From: Tahibacter harae
Lineage (GTDB): Bacteria; Pseudomonadota; Gammaproteobacteria; Xanthomonadales; Rhodanobacteraceae
Direction: 5' to 3'
DNA length: 64,000 nt
Assembly: GCF_024437735.1 (NCBI RefSeq)
Contig: NZ_JANFQO010000015.1
Location: forward strand, 62,001-126,000
How positions within the stretch are numbered: position 1 is the first letter of the stretch; every line of letters starts with the position of its first letter. Position numbers and translations under genes: made by a program. Shown here piece after piece: positions 34,869-43,698 of this stretch. Below the pieces are notes generated by a model. It did no database searches and had not been told where the DNA came from. It saw only the letters and a program-made list of their open reading frames with translations.

Positions 34869-36614
34869 TCAAGGCATGGTCTGGAAGCCATTGGCGAAGA
34901 TCGCATCGGCCGGCGGTCCCGAGCCGTGGCCCAGGCCTTCATGCATCGCATTGAGGATGCGGCCGTTGTCGGCGTCGATTTCCCAGCCGAAGACGCCGCC
35001 CAGGCCGTTGGCGCGCACGTACTGCGCCTTGGCCCTGGCCGAGCGCGGATTCTCGAAGGTGATCAGCTTGGCCGCGGACGGATTCCATACCCAGGCCGCC
35101 TCGGCCGTAGCGTCATAGCCGGCGCTGTAGCCGCCGGCGCCGCTGCCGTTCTCGCCGCCGACGAAGGCGCTTTCGATATGGCGGTAGTCGAACACGCCGT
35201 TTTCCCAGGTGCCGGGGCTGGCCGGGCCGCCGCCGCTGCCGCTGAACGGATTGCCGCCCTGCACGCCGCTCACGGCCTGCCAGCCGCGCCCGTACATGGC
35301 CACGCCCATTACGACCTTGGACGCGGGCACGCCTGCGCTGATGAGATTGCTGGTCGTGGCCGAGGCATGCCAGCCGGCGGCGCCACCGGAAGCCGCCTGG
35401 TGCAGGCCGGCATGATGGCCCAGGGTGCTGCTGAAGCCGCCGTAGTAGTCGTAGCTCATGGCGAAGACCAGATCCAGCTTCTGCCCGGCGACGCGGTAGT
35501 CGACCGCGTTGATCTTCTCCGGCGCCGCACCCACGGCGGCAGTCAGCAGGTAGTGGCGGTTGTTCTGTTGGCCCAGCATATCCAGCGCCGCGCGCAACTC
35601 GGTCAGCAGCGCGCTGTAGTTGGCGCGGTCGGCGGCGCTGCCCAGGGCGGCATTGGCACCGCCGCCGCCCGGATATTCCCAGTCCAGGTCCAGGCCGTCG
35701 AAAAAGGTATACGTTTGCAGGAACTGGATGGCCGAAGCGATGAACGTCGCGCGCCGGGCCGGGTCGGCGGCCAGATGATAGAACGGGTCTGACAGGGTCC
35801 AGCCGCCGATCGAGGGCAATATCTTCAGGCCGGGCTGGGCCGCCTTGGCGCGCTTGAGCTGGCCGAAATTGCCGCGCACCGGCGTGTCCCAGGCGTCGCC
35901 GGGATAGTTCATGTCCAGCGCGGCGTTGCGGTCGTGGATGGTGACGGTGTAGTCGGCCTGATCGGCACATTCGCGCAGCAGCGCCTGGTAACCCTGCGGG
36001 TTCTCCGCAGCCAGCGTATCGTTGGGCCCGCAGATCGCAATAAAGGCGTAGAGGATGTGGCTGAGGTTGGCGGTGGGCATCTTGCGCACCGGGAAGGCGC
36101 GGCCGTACACGCCCCATTCGACGAAATACGCGCCGACTACCGAATTCGTGCTGTTGCTGTAGGGGCGGTTGTGCTCCAGCAACGGCGCCGGCCAGGCCAG
36201 GCCGTCGCTGCCGCCGTCACCGCCGCCGCCGCTGCCCAGGGTCAGCGTGCGCGGCGCACTGGCCGTGCACTGCTCGGCCGCGCCGCTGCCCAGGCAAAGA
36301 TCGACGATGAAGGTCTGCGTGCCGGCCTGGCTGAAGCTCAGCCGGCGCGAACCGTGCTGGGCGTTCTGGCCGTTCGGCGTCAGCGCGGCCTCGTGCACGA
36401 CAGCGCCGTTCTGGCGCAGTTTCCAGTGGTCGCCGTTGGTGCCCCACCACAGGTCCCAGCTCAGATCCAGTTCGGCCGTGCCGCCGCTGAGCGGCAGGCT
36501 TTCCGGCGTCCAGGCGATCACCGGCGCGGCCGGCGCCTGGGCGGCGGCACATTGCCACGCGCCGCAGCAGGCGAAAAAAGACAACAGCAAGGCGCTGCGC
36601 GACGGCACAGACAT
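34869..36614 (-). CDS. GH18 chitinase with N-terminal ChiA-type Ig-like domain and GFQ tail
   Basis: A 581-residue secreted chitinase. Signal peptide 1-26; residues about 29-127 form an Ig/PKD-like domain as in Serratia ChiA (PVIAWTPESLPLSGGTAELDLSWDL). A Gly-rich linker (GSGGGGDGGS) leads to the GH18 barrel (about 157-560). Catalytic motif FFDGLDLDWEYPGGGGAN is intact (Glu313), with LPSIGGWTLSDPF, FAMSYDYYGGFS and GGVFGWEIDADNG. It ends AIFANGFQTMP. GGGGAGA lies before ATG 36614; an earlier ATG (36689) would hide the signal peptide. The chitinase pair suggests use of fungal or arthropod chitin. Confidence 0.94.
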   Translation of the reverse strand: MSVPSRSALLLSFFACCGAWQCAAAQAPAAPVIAWTPESLPLSGGTAELDLSWDLWWGTNGDHWKLRQNGAVVHEAALTPNGQNAQHGSRRLSFSQAGTQTFIVDLCLGSGAAEQCTASAPRTLTLGSGGGGDGGSDGLAWPAPLLEHNRPYSNSTNSVVGAYFVEWGVYGRAFPVRKMPTANLSHILYAFIAICGPNDTLAAENPQGYQALLRECADQADYTVTIHDRNAALDMNYPGDAWDTPVRGNFGQLKRAKAAQPGLKILPSIGGWTLSDPFYHLAADPARRATFIASAIQFLQTYTFFDGLDLDWEYPGGGGANAALGSAADRANYSALLTELRAALDMLGQQNNRHYLLTAAVGAAPEKINAVDYRVAGQKLDLVFAMSYDYYGGFSSTLGHHAGLHQAASGGAAGWHASATTSNLISAGVPASKVVMGVAMYGRGWQAVSGVQGGNPFSGSGGGPASPGTWENGVFDYRHIESAFVGGENGSGAGGYSAGYDATAEAAWVWNPSAAKLITFENPRSARAKAQYVRANGLGGVFGWEIDADNGRILNAMHEGLGHGSGPPADAIFANGFQTMP

Positions 36615-37089
36615 GGACTTTCTCCCCAATGGAAAAATTACATCTTGCGCGAACGCGGCGAAGCCGCGGGGCGCACCATGGACGGACATGACAACGTTGT
36701 CAAATTATCTTTCGCGGAGCGGACAAAACCGTGCGGCCTGTCACGGGCCGCGGCGACGCTGGCGTATGGGCGGGCCGCCGGGGCGGCGGTGCGGCCAGGC
36801 GGCCTCTCGGCTGGAAGACCCGCGAACCGTATCAGTTGATACTCGGAACCATCCGGAATCTCTCCGGACGCGAACCCGCCGCTTCGCAGATGACAACGTT
36901 TTCAGGAACGTATCCCGAATCTCGAATCCCCGATCCCGCGAAATCGCGCCAACCCCGCGGAGTTCGCGATTCGAGATTGGCGATTCGAGAGCCGCCACCG
37001 GCAGCCCGGCGCTCTGTCCGCAACGACAAGACACTGCGCCGCGTCCCCGCTCCAGCTACTATTGCGCCCCCTCGCCCCGCCCTGCCGCC
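36615..37089. repeat. intergenic region with dispersed palindromic repeat copy E
   Basis: 475 bp between divergent chitinase and tadA genes. TCCCGAATCTCGAATCCCC (36913-36931) and GATTCGAGATTGGCGATTCG (about 36968-36987) are inverted arms of the extragenic repeat family. The first half of the gap holds nothing recognisable. Confidence 0.55.
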
Positions 37090-37557
37090 ATGAGCGAAAG
37101 CCCGACCGGAACCGATCTGCATTTCATGCACCAGGCCCTGGCGCTGGCGCGCCTGGCCGAGGAACAGCATGGCGAGGTGCCGGTAGGCGCGGTGCTGGTG
37201 CTGGACGGTGAAATCGTCGGGGAAGGTTTCAACCGCAATATCGGCCTGAACGATCCCAGCGCCCACGCCGAGATCCTTGCCCTGCGCGCGGCCGGCCAGC
37301 GCCTGGGCAACTACCGGTTTCCGGGTTCCACCCTGTACGTGACGCTGGAGCCCTGCGCCATGTGTTCCATGGCACTGATCCATGCGCGCGTCGCGCGCGT
37401 CGTCTATGCCGCGACCGATCCCAAGACCGGCGCCGCCGGCAGCGTGTTCGACACGCTGATTTCCGAACGCCATAACCACCGCATCGCGGTAGAGGGCGGC
37501 GTGGCTGCGGCGGAGGCGGCCGGCCTGCTGCGCGCTTTCTTCCGCAAGCGGCGCTGA
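37090..37557 (+). CDS. tadA: tRNA-specific adenosine deaminase TadA
   Basis: A 155-residue zinc deaminase that converts A34 to inosine in tRNA-Arg(ACG). HAEILALR holds the zinc ligand His59 and proton-shuttle Glu61. LEPCAMCSMALIHARV holds Cys89 and Cys92. DPKTGAAGSVFDTL is typical of TadA rather than other cytidine deaminases. ATG 37090 gives the normal length. It converges on the lpxO gene with only 10 bp between the stops. Confidence 0.96.
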   Translation: MSESPTGTDLHFMHQALALARLAEEQHGEVPVGAVLVLDGEIVGEGFNRNIGLNDPSAHAEILALRAAGQRLGNYRFPGSTLYVTLEPCAMCSMALIHARVARVVYAATDPKTGAAGSVFDTLISERHNHRIAVEGGVAAAEAAGLLRAFFRKRR

Positions 37558-37567
37558 GCGCCGCGTC

Positions 37568-38470
37568 TCACCACCACACGATCAGGGCGACGACGCCGGC
37601 GACCACGCCGTACTTGATGGCGTAGTAGGCGCTTTCGCTGCGCTCCTTGAGCGCCTTGGATTTCAGGCGCAGCGCGTAGAAATACTTGAACAGGTGGTTG
37701 ATTGCGCCGGTCCTGTCGCCTTCCTGGTTGGGCGAGGCGCCCGCGACGATCAGGTTGCGCGCGACGAAGCGGTTGAAGGCCCGCGCCCAGCCCCAGCGCA
37801 GCGGCCGTTCCACGTCGCAGAACAGGATGATGCGGTTCCTGCCCGAATCATTGCGCGCGGCATGGATATAGGTCTCGTCGAACATGGTCCATTCGCCGTC
37901 GCGCCAGCTGTAGCGGCCACCGTCGACCTCGATGAAGCAGGCGTCGTCGTTGGGCGTGGCCAGGCCCAGGTGCAGGCGCAGCGAGCCGGCGTAGGGATCG
38001 CGGTGCGGCCGCAGCTCGCCGCCGTGGGGCAGTTCGGCGAACATGGCCGCCTTGACGCTGGGCACCTCGCGCAGCAGGCGCGTGGTCAGCGGGCACAGTT
38101 CGGCCGCCGAGGGATGCGCTTCGTCGTACCACTTGAGGTAGAAGCGCTTCCAGCCGCGGCGGAAGAACGAATTGAAGCCGACATCGTTATAGCCTTCGGC
38201 CGCCTTGATCTGCTGCAGCTCGCGCAGGCGCAGGGCCTCGTCGCGGATCTCGCGCCAATGCGCGCGCAGCGGTTCCAGCTCGGGGAAATGCTGCTCGGGA
38301 ACGATGAACGGGCGCGTCGGCACGCGCGAGCACAGGTACATCAGCACGTTGACCGGCGCCATGAAAGTCGAATGGTCCAGCAGCTGGCGACCGAGCCGAT
38401 GCCGCACGCGGCCACGGAAATGCACGTAAGCCGCGCAGGCAAGGAACAGCAGAACGAAGACCCATTTCAC
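37568..38470 (-). CDS. lpxO: LpxO-type lipid A 2-hydroxylase
   Basis: A 300-residue Fe(II)/2-oxoglutarate dioxygenase of the aspartyl/asparaginyl beta-hydroxylase family. It is closely like Pseudomonas LpxO, which hydroxylates secondary acyl chains of lipid A at the inner membrane. YVHFRGRVRHRLGRQL-DHSTFMAPVN, KAAEGYNDVGFNSFF and SVKAAMFAELP are family blocks. Iron ligands are RPHRDPYAGSLRLHLGL (His156, Asp158) and DETYIHAARN (His203). There is an N-terminal anchor and a C-terminal hydrophobic stretch. The start is GTG 38470, as in homologues that begin with MKW-like sequence. Confidence 0.9.
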   Translation of the reverse strand: MKWVFVLLFLACAAYVHFRGRVRHRLGRQLLDHSTFMAPVNVLMYLCSRVPTRPFIVPEQHFPELEPLRAHWREIRDEALRLRELQQIKAAEGYNDVGFNSFFRRGWKRFYLKWYDEAHPSAAELCPLTTRLLREVPSVKAAMFAELPHGGELRPHRDPYAGSLRLHLGLATPNDDACFIEVDGGRYSWRDGEWTMFDETYIHAARNDSGRNRIILFCDVERPLRWGWARAFNRFVARNLIVAGASPNQEGDRTGAINHLFKYFYALRLKSKALKERSESAYYAIKYGVVAGVVALIVWW

Positions 38471-39016
38471 GGTCGCAATTTCCAGATCGAATCGGTCACC
38501 CTGGACTGGCGGGGAGCTAGCCGGCGGGGCGTGACGCCGTTGCGGCCAGAAGGTGGCGCCGCCGGTCCCGATCACGGACGCGCGGCAGTGCCGTGGCCAA
38601 ACTGCGGGCATTCTAGCAGGCCGCCGCGGGCCGGCTTGCGAACTTCGTCCTGCTGCGGCGGCCGCGGCAGTGGAAAGCACAGCCGCTGCTGATTTTTCCG
38701 GCAGCGGCTCCGTCTGGCGGCGGGTATGCCGGCCATAGCCGCGCAAAGCCTGGTGACGGGCTCGCACCGGCGCGAGCGCGCACCGCCGCGCTGCCGCCGG
38801 CGACCTCATCCTTGTGCTTCGTCCTCCCTTCACGACAAGCCGCCGCCCGCGAGAAACCTGCACCATCCATCCGTACCCGCGGACCACGACATCCCCCCGC
38901 ACGGCGGCGCAGCATCAGCAGTGCAACAAGGAAATTGGAAATTAATTCCACTTTGCCTGAGAGAAATGCAGCCCAGCGCGCACTAGCTTCATGGTAGCTC
39001 GCACGGGGAAGCCGCA
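38471..39016. other. intergenic region between lpxO and the four-gene operon
   Basis: 546 bp with no supported gene. An AT-rich patch (38930-38955) contains GGAA-N5-TTCC, about 70 bp before the operon's first gene, and may be part of its promoter or operator. Shine-Dalgarno GGGGA for the operon is at 39004-39008. Confidence 0.4.
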
Positions 39017-42000
39017 GTGGACACGCCAGGCACAGACATTGCCGCACGAATGGCGCGCCAGCTGATCTGGGTGCTGGCGGCGTTGCTGGCGGCGCCGGCG
39101 ACGGCGCAGGACTGTCCGGACAACCCGGCCATACGCACGAATATCGAACAGGTGCGCGCCGACTGCCTCGGCGCCGCCGGCGCCCTGGTCGCGCTCGAAG
39201 CGCCGGGCAACGAGGAGGACGCCGGCAAGTCGGCGGATGCCTTGCAGCGCTGCGCCCGTTCCGCGCGCCTGCTCGGCCTGTGCAAGGGCGGCCAGGCCTG
39301 CCTGTTCAGCGGCGCCGGGCCTGGCCTGCCCCAGTGCGGCGCCTCGCCGCGGCGGCTTTCCGCCGTGGCACTGGAAGCCGCGAAGTTGTGGTCGCCCGCG
39401 CCCGGGGCAGAGGCCGGAGCCCGTCTTCCAGATGCGCCGCAGCGGCTGCAATGGAGCGGATTTCTTTTCCGCCTCTACGGCGAACGCTGCCGCAGCCTCA
39501 GCGGCTGCTGGGCCTGGCTCAAGTCGCGCGCGCTGAGCAGCGATCCGCGCGACTACCGCGACCAGGAACTCGCCGCGCGCATAGACCAGACCAGCCGGCG
39601 CATGGAAGGCATGCGCAACGAATTCAGCCAGACGCTCAAGACCATCTGGCAGGGCCCGGCGCCCGACGCATCGGCCAGCGACGGCCTGCAGACACTGCTC
39701 CATGGCGGCAGCCAATCACTGCAGGCCCTGGCCGCGGATGTGCACGCGGCGCGCGTCGCGGTCGAGAACCATCTTCGCCCCGGGGCGCCGGATCGCCGCC
39801 GGTCCACGGACACAGGCTCATCCGCGGGCGAGGATGCAGCAACCGGAAAAGACCCGCCGGACAAAGAGGAAGCACTCGCCGCGGCGATCAGCGGCCTCGC
39901 CAGTGCCGTGGCTGCGCTGAAACCGGAAAAGCCCGCCCAGCCCGCACCGCTGAGCCAGATCCGCCCCGACGACGATTACGAAAGAATCTTCACCCAGGCG
40001 CGCAGCATCGGCTACGGCCTGCTGCTGGTGCCGGACCCGCGCGTGCCGCGCCACCGGCGCAGCTACGACATGAGCATCGCCTCGACCAGCCAGGCCATGC
40101 TGGCCGAGGACTACGTGCTCGACCGCTATTCCATGCCGTGGCAGGACTATCTGGACAATCCCGCGAGCAAGCCGGCAGCGGCGGCGGCGGCCGCGCGCTA
40201 TCTCGACGACGGCCGCTTCGGCGTGCTGCTGTATCGCCACGACGGCTGGCGCAACGGCTCGGCGGGCTACGATATCCGCGTGCTGTTCGTGGTCGCGGAA
40301 ACGGCGAGTTTCGGCGTGCAGCAGCAGGCCTTCATCGGCGCCGTCGCCCGCGTGCTGGAGAAAACCGCCTGCACAGACGGGCTGCCCCGCCAGTTCGCGC
40401 TGGTCTATCCAGGCGTGGCCGGAGCGGCAACGCCTGCGTGCACGACGGATCGCCCCCTCAGCATCATCGGCCCGGCATTTTCCGGCTCCATCACCTCGCT
40501 GGTCGAGGCGCTGCATCAAGTGGATGCGGCCGTGCTCGAACGCGAATCCAGGTGCGCGGAAAAATTCGGCAGCGGAAACACGGAAAACGCCGCTGCGGGC
40601 GTCACCCGCAATCCGCCGGCTGCGGCCCGGGACGAGGCTGCGCGGCGGGATGATGCCCGGCAATGCGCCGCCCGGCAGCGCGCGGCGCAGGCGGTACGCT
40701 GCACGCTGGATTTTCCACCTTGCGGAAATGTATACGCGAACCTGATCTCGCCGGCCACTACCGCCACCAGCAACGGCAACCTGGAAAAACTGCTCGCGGA
40801 GACACAGGCGACACGCTTCCGCATTCACTACCAGCGCCTGGCCGTCAGCGACAAAAGCAAGCTTGAGGAACTGGGCAAACTGTTGCCGCCGGAAGGGCCG
40901 CATTCGCAGGAAGGTGCGGATACGCAGCCCGAACCGCCGTCGGTCGTGCTGTTCGCCGAAGCCTCGATCTTCGGCAACGGCCTCTGCCCGCGCGATTCGC
41001 CGCTGAAGGTGTGCAAAAGGTCGGTCACGATCCACTTCCCGGCCAATATTGCCGACATCCGCTACGGCCAGAACGCGCAGGACCGGGCGCACCGGCAGCA
41101 GGTGCAGGACAGTCTGAAGGTGTCCCAGGAGCGCAGCACGCTGGCCCTGGAGGACGGCGCCGAAAACGGTTCGGAATTTCCGGAAAGCCAGCGTTCGCCG
41201 CTGTCCACGGTCAGCGCGTCGGCGGTGCTGGACCAGTTGATCGAGCAGGCCCGCGCGTACCGACCACGGCTCATCATCGTCGCCGCCACCGATGTGCGCG
41301 ACCGCCTATTCCTGTTCGACCGCCTGCGCCGGCAGATCCCCGGCGCCTTGCTGGTCGATCTGGAAACCGACGTGCTGATGAGCCATCCCAATTTCATCCA
41401 CGCCAGCCGCGGCAGCCTGCTGCTGGGCTCTGCCCGGCTCAGCAACCGCCGGGACCAACCGCAGGAAGCGCTGGTGAGCTTCGCCACGGACGACCAGGCG
41501 CTGCTGTACGCAGCGATTCGCAGCCTGTGCGATCCGCAGCTGCCGCTCAGCTGCCAGGCCGCGCAGGGCGGCGCCAGGCTGCGCCTGTTCCGCGATGCGG
41601 CAGCGCCCGCACCGGTACTGCACATGCCCACGCAGCAGGGACTGATGCCGGTCACGCTGGACCCGCCATGCGAAGGCCGCTGGCCTGTCACGGTGCTGCA
41701 GTGGCTGAGTCCGTTGCTGGCCCTGCTCGCCGTTGCCGCACTCGCCCTGCTGCACCAGTTGCTGCGTCCGCGCCGCGGCGCGAAATGGTGGCGCCGTGGC
41801 GCCGCCATCGCCGGCACGATCACCTTGCTCGGCCTTTGCCTGTACGGGCTGTGCAGGATTCCGCCGCTGCAAGGCAATTCGACCCTGCTGGCACTGTCGG
41901 GCGTCAATCCGTGGCTGGCCGCCGCCATCGTCGCCGGCGCGGTGGGCTTCGCCGTGCTGTATGTGCTGGGCACACGGTCCGCCTACGCCCTGTCGGTCGC

Positions 42001-43048
42001 GTTGACCGACGGCGAGGTCCGCCATCTCCTGCCGGGCGGCGCCGGCAGCGCGGCGCAGCGCCAGAACCTCATCGCACCGCTGGACCTGACCAACGGCGGC
42101 ATCGCCCTGCCAGCCTTTGTCGCCATGCTGCTCTGGCTGTGGCTACTGATCACTCAGCCCGGCTGGCGCCACGGCCTGCTGCAGGGCTGGGCGGAAATGA
42201 TGCTGACCTTCGCCCAGCCCGTCATAGCACTGGCCGCCGTGGCCGGCCTGGTGCTGTTCGCCGCCTGGACGCATTGCGCCCTGATCAGCGCCCGCCGCGT
42301 GGCGGCGATGGCGCAGCGTTTCAACGGCGACGGCCTGCCGTCCTGGTCGGCCCTGCCGGGTTTTGTTGTCGGCAGCATCGCCGCCGGCCCGCGGAACTGG
42401 CTGGAAAAAACCTTGCGGACCATCACCGGTGGCGAAGCCGAACTGCGCGTAGTGCCGCCGCTCCAGGCAGACGCACCGCTGACCCGCGTGCGTGCGCGGC
42501 CGCGCTTCGCCGCCACGCCGTTGCTGGCGCGCAGCCGCTATTTCGACTGGCTGGACCAGGCGCTGTCCGGCGCCGGCGGCGCGACCGACGCCGCGCACCG
42601 GTCCCGGCTGGAACGTCTGTGCCAGCTGCAGAACGATTTCAGCGACAACCTGCGCGAACGCGCGCTGCTCGCGCTGATCTTCGCGTACCAGGCCGAAGCC
42701 GCGCGCTACAGCCTGTATTTCGGCCTGCTCATGGCGCTGGCGCTGCCGCTGCTGGCGTACAGCTATCCGCTCGCCGGCGGCGAACGCTACGCCCTGTTCG
42801 GGCTGGTCCTGCTGCTGGCCGGCGCTTTTCTTTCCGCCTTTCTTTTGCACCGTATGCAGCACGCGCCGGCGCTGGATCGCCTGCTCTGCGACGGCGAAGG
42901 CAAGACCAAGTTCGAGTACCAGACCCTCACCGCGCTGTTCTCGCCGCTGCTGATGGCGCTGTTCGGCTGGGCCGTGGTCAAGATGCCCGGCGTGCTGGAC
43001 TGGAGCGGCGGGATGCTTGAAGTGCTGCTTGGAGTATTCAAGCGATGA
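39017..43048 (+). CDS. large membrane protein with extracytoplasmic domain (operon gene 1)
   Basis: A 1343-residue protein I cannot place in a family. Signal peptide about 12-31 (ARQLIWVLAALLAAPATAQ). Residues about 32-885 are a long, Cys-containing extracytoplasmic region; its second half has alternating strands and helices that recall periplasmic-binding folds (LSIIGPAFSGSITSLVEALH about 490; RPRLIIVAATDVRDRLFLFDRL about 755; FIHASRGSLLLGSARLS about 800). From about 890 to 1320 there are seven or eight membrane helices with a 120-residue hydrophilic loop. GTG 39017 is chosen for its GGGGA site; ATG 39050 is an alternative. It overlaps the next gene by 4 bp. A receptor or transducer role is inference. 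Confidence 0.8.
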   Translation: MDTPGTDIAARMARQLIWVLAALLAAPATAQDCPDNPAIRTNIEQVRADCLGAAGALVALEAPGNEEDAGKSADALQRCARSARLLGLCKGGQACLFSGAGPGLPQCGASPRRLSAVALEAAKLWSPAPGAEAGARLPDAPQRLQWSGFLFRLYGERCRSLSGCWAWLKSRALSSDPRDYRDQELAARIDQTSRRMEGMRNEFSQTLKTIWQGPAPDASASDGLQTLLHGGSQSLQALAADVHAARVAVENHLRPGAPDRRRSTDTGSSAGEDAATGKDPPDKEEALAAAISGLASAVAALKPEKPAQPAPLSQIRPDDDYERIFTQARSIGYGLLLVPDPRVPRHRRSYDMSIASTSQAMLAEDYVLDRYSMPWQDYLDNPASKPAAAAAAARYLDDGRFGVLLYRHDGWRNGSAGYDIRVLFVVAETASFGVQQQAFIGAVARVLEKTACTDGLPRQFALVYPGVAGAATPACTTDRPLSIIGPAFSGSITSLVEALHQVDAAVLERESRCAEKFGSGNTENAAAGVTRNPPAAARDEAARRDDARQCAARQRAAQAVRCTLDFPPCGNVYANLISPATTATSNGNLEKLLAETQATRFRIHYQRLAVSDKSKLEELGKLLPPEGPHSQEGADTQPEPPSVVLFAEASIFGNGLCPRDSPLKVCKRSVTIHFPANIADIRYGQNAQDRAHRQQVQDSLKVSQERSTLALEDGAENGSEFPESQRSPLSTVSASAVLDQLIEQARAYRPRLIIVAATDVRDRLFLFDRLRRQIPGALLVDLETDVLMSHPNFIHASRGSLLLGSARLSNRRDQPQEALVSFATDDQALLYAAIRSLCDPQLPLSCQAAQGGARLRLFRDAAAPAPVLHMPTQQGLMPVTLDPPCEGRWPVTVLQWLSPLLALLAVAALALLHQLLRPRRGAKWWRRGAAIAGTITLLGLCLYGLCRIPPLQGNSTLLALSGVNPWLAAAIVAGAVGFAVLYVLGTRSAYALSVALTDGEVRHLLPGGAGSAAQRQNLIAPLDLTNGGIALPAFVAMLLWLWLLITQPGWRHGLLQGWAEMMLTFAQPVIALAAVAGLVLFAAWTHCALISARRVAAMAQRFNGDGLPSWSALPGFVVGSIAAGPRNWLEKTLRTITGGEAELRVVPPLQADAPLTRVRARPRFAATPLLARSRYFDWLDQALSGAGGATDAAHRSRLERLCQLQNDFSDNLRERALLALIFAYQAEAARYSLYFGLLMALALPLLAYSYPLAGGERYALFGLVLLLAGAFLSAFLLHRMQHAPALDRLLCDGEGKTKFEYQTLTALFSPLLMALFGWAVVKMPGVLDWSGGMLEVLLGVFKR

Positions 43049-43680
43049 CCACGCCCGCCTACCTCGGTCCACGCACCCTGCCGGCGCAGCTGTATGGCCA
43101 GGACTTCGACGGCGAACGCCAGCGGCGCCTGCTCGCCTACGCCGCCGCGCCGCTGCCCGGCCCCGCTGTGCTGGAACAGCGCGACGGCCTGTTCGTACTG
43201 CCCTGGAACGAAGCAGGCGGCAGTGTCCTGTGCGTAGGCGATGCGGCAGCAAAGCTGCTGCAATCGGTGCGCCGGCACGCCGGCCGGATGCTGGCGGGAC
43301 TGGCTTGCGGCCAGGCACCGCACTGGCCGCACTGGAACTCGCTGGTCCTGCTCGCGCCGGATTTGCCGGCGGATGTCTTCGCCGGCAACGCCGACCCGTT
43401 CAGCGAAGCCGCCATCGCGCTGCGCTGCTTCGAACGCATCATCGTGCTGCATTGTCCACAAGATCGCATCATCGCCGGCGGCCTGGGCCGCAGCGGGCCG
43501 GCCGCGGGCAGCGACGGCCGCGTCGGCGCGGCCGATCTCTCGCCCCTGGTGGAATGCCGCCATGACAGCGCCTACGGCGCATTGTGCTCCTGCGAATCCC
43601 TGTCCCTGATCCTGCGCCTGCTGCAGGGCGCGCCGCTGCCGGCGGCGCTGCCTGCACGCACGCGCCCGGCCACTGCCTGA
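43045..43680 (+). CDS. degenerate alpha/beta-hydrolase-like protein (operon gene 2)
   Basis: A 211-residue soluble protein. SLVLLAPDLPADVF (99-112) and CFERIIVLHCPQDRII (128-143) resemble the strand-6/strand-7 region of DUF900-type alpha/beta hydrolases (AAPDxDxDVF, then xxVYxSxxDxAL). The position expected for the nucleophile elbow, GHSxG, reads VGDAAAKLL (64-72), with Ala for Ser. It is therefore probably a non-catalytic pseudo-hydrolase, perhaps a partner or inhibitor of the hydrolase domain in the next gene. The ATGA overlap with gene 1 implies coupled translation. The family match is weak and should be tested by structure. Confidence 0.7.
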   Translation: MTTPAYLGPRTLPAQLYGQDFDGERQRRLLAYAAAPLPGPAVLEQRDGLFVLPWNEAGGSVLCVGDAAAKLLQSVRRHAGRMLAGLACGQAPHWPHWNSLVLLAPDLPADVFAGNADPFSEAAIALRCFERIIVLHCPQDRIIAGGLGRSGPAAGSDGRVGAADLSPLVECRHDSAYGALCSCESLSLILRLLQGAPLPAALPARTRPATA

Positions 43681-43698
43681 TTGCGAGGAAACCTCATC

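Noticed and set aside
31738-35118. 1126-codon plus-strand open frame
   Set aside because: It crosses the EAL domain out of frame and runs antisense to both chitinases; composition typical of a GC-rich shadow.
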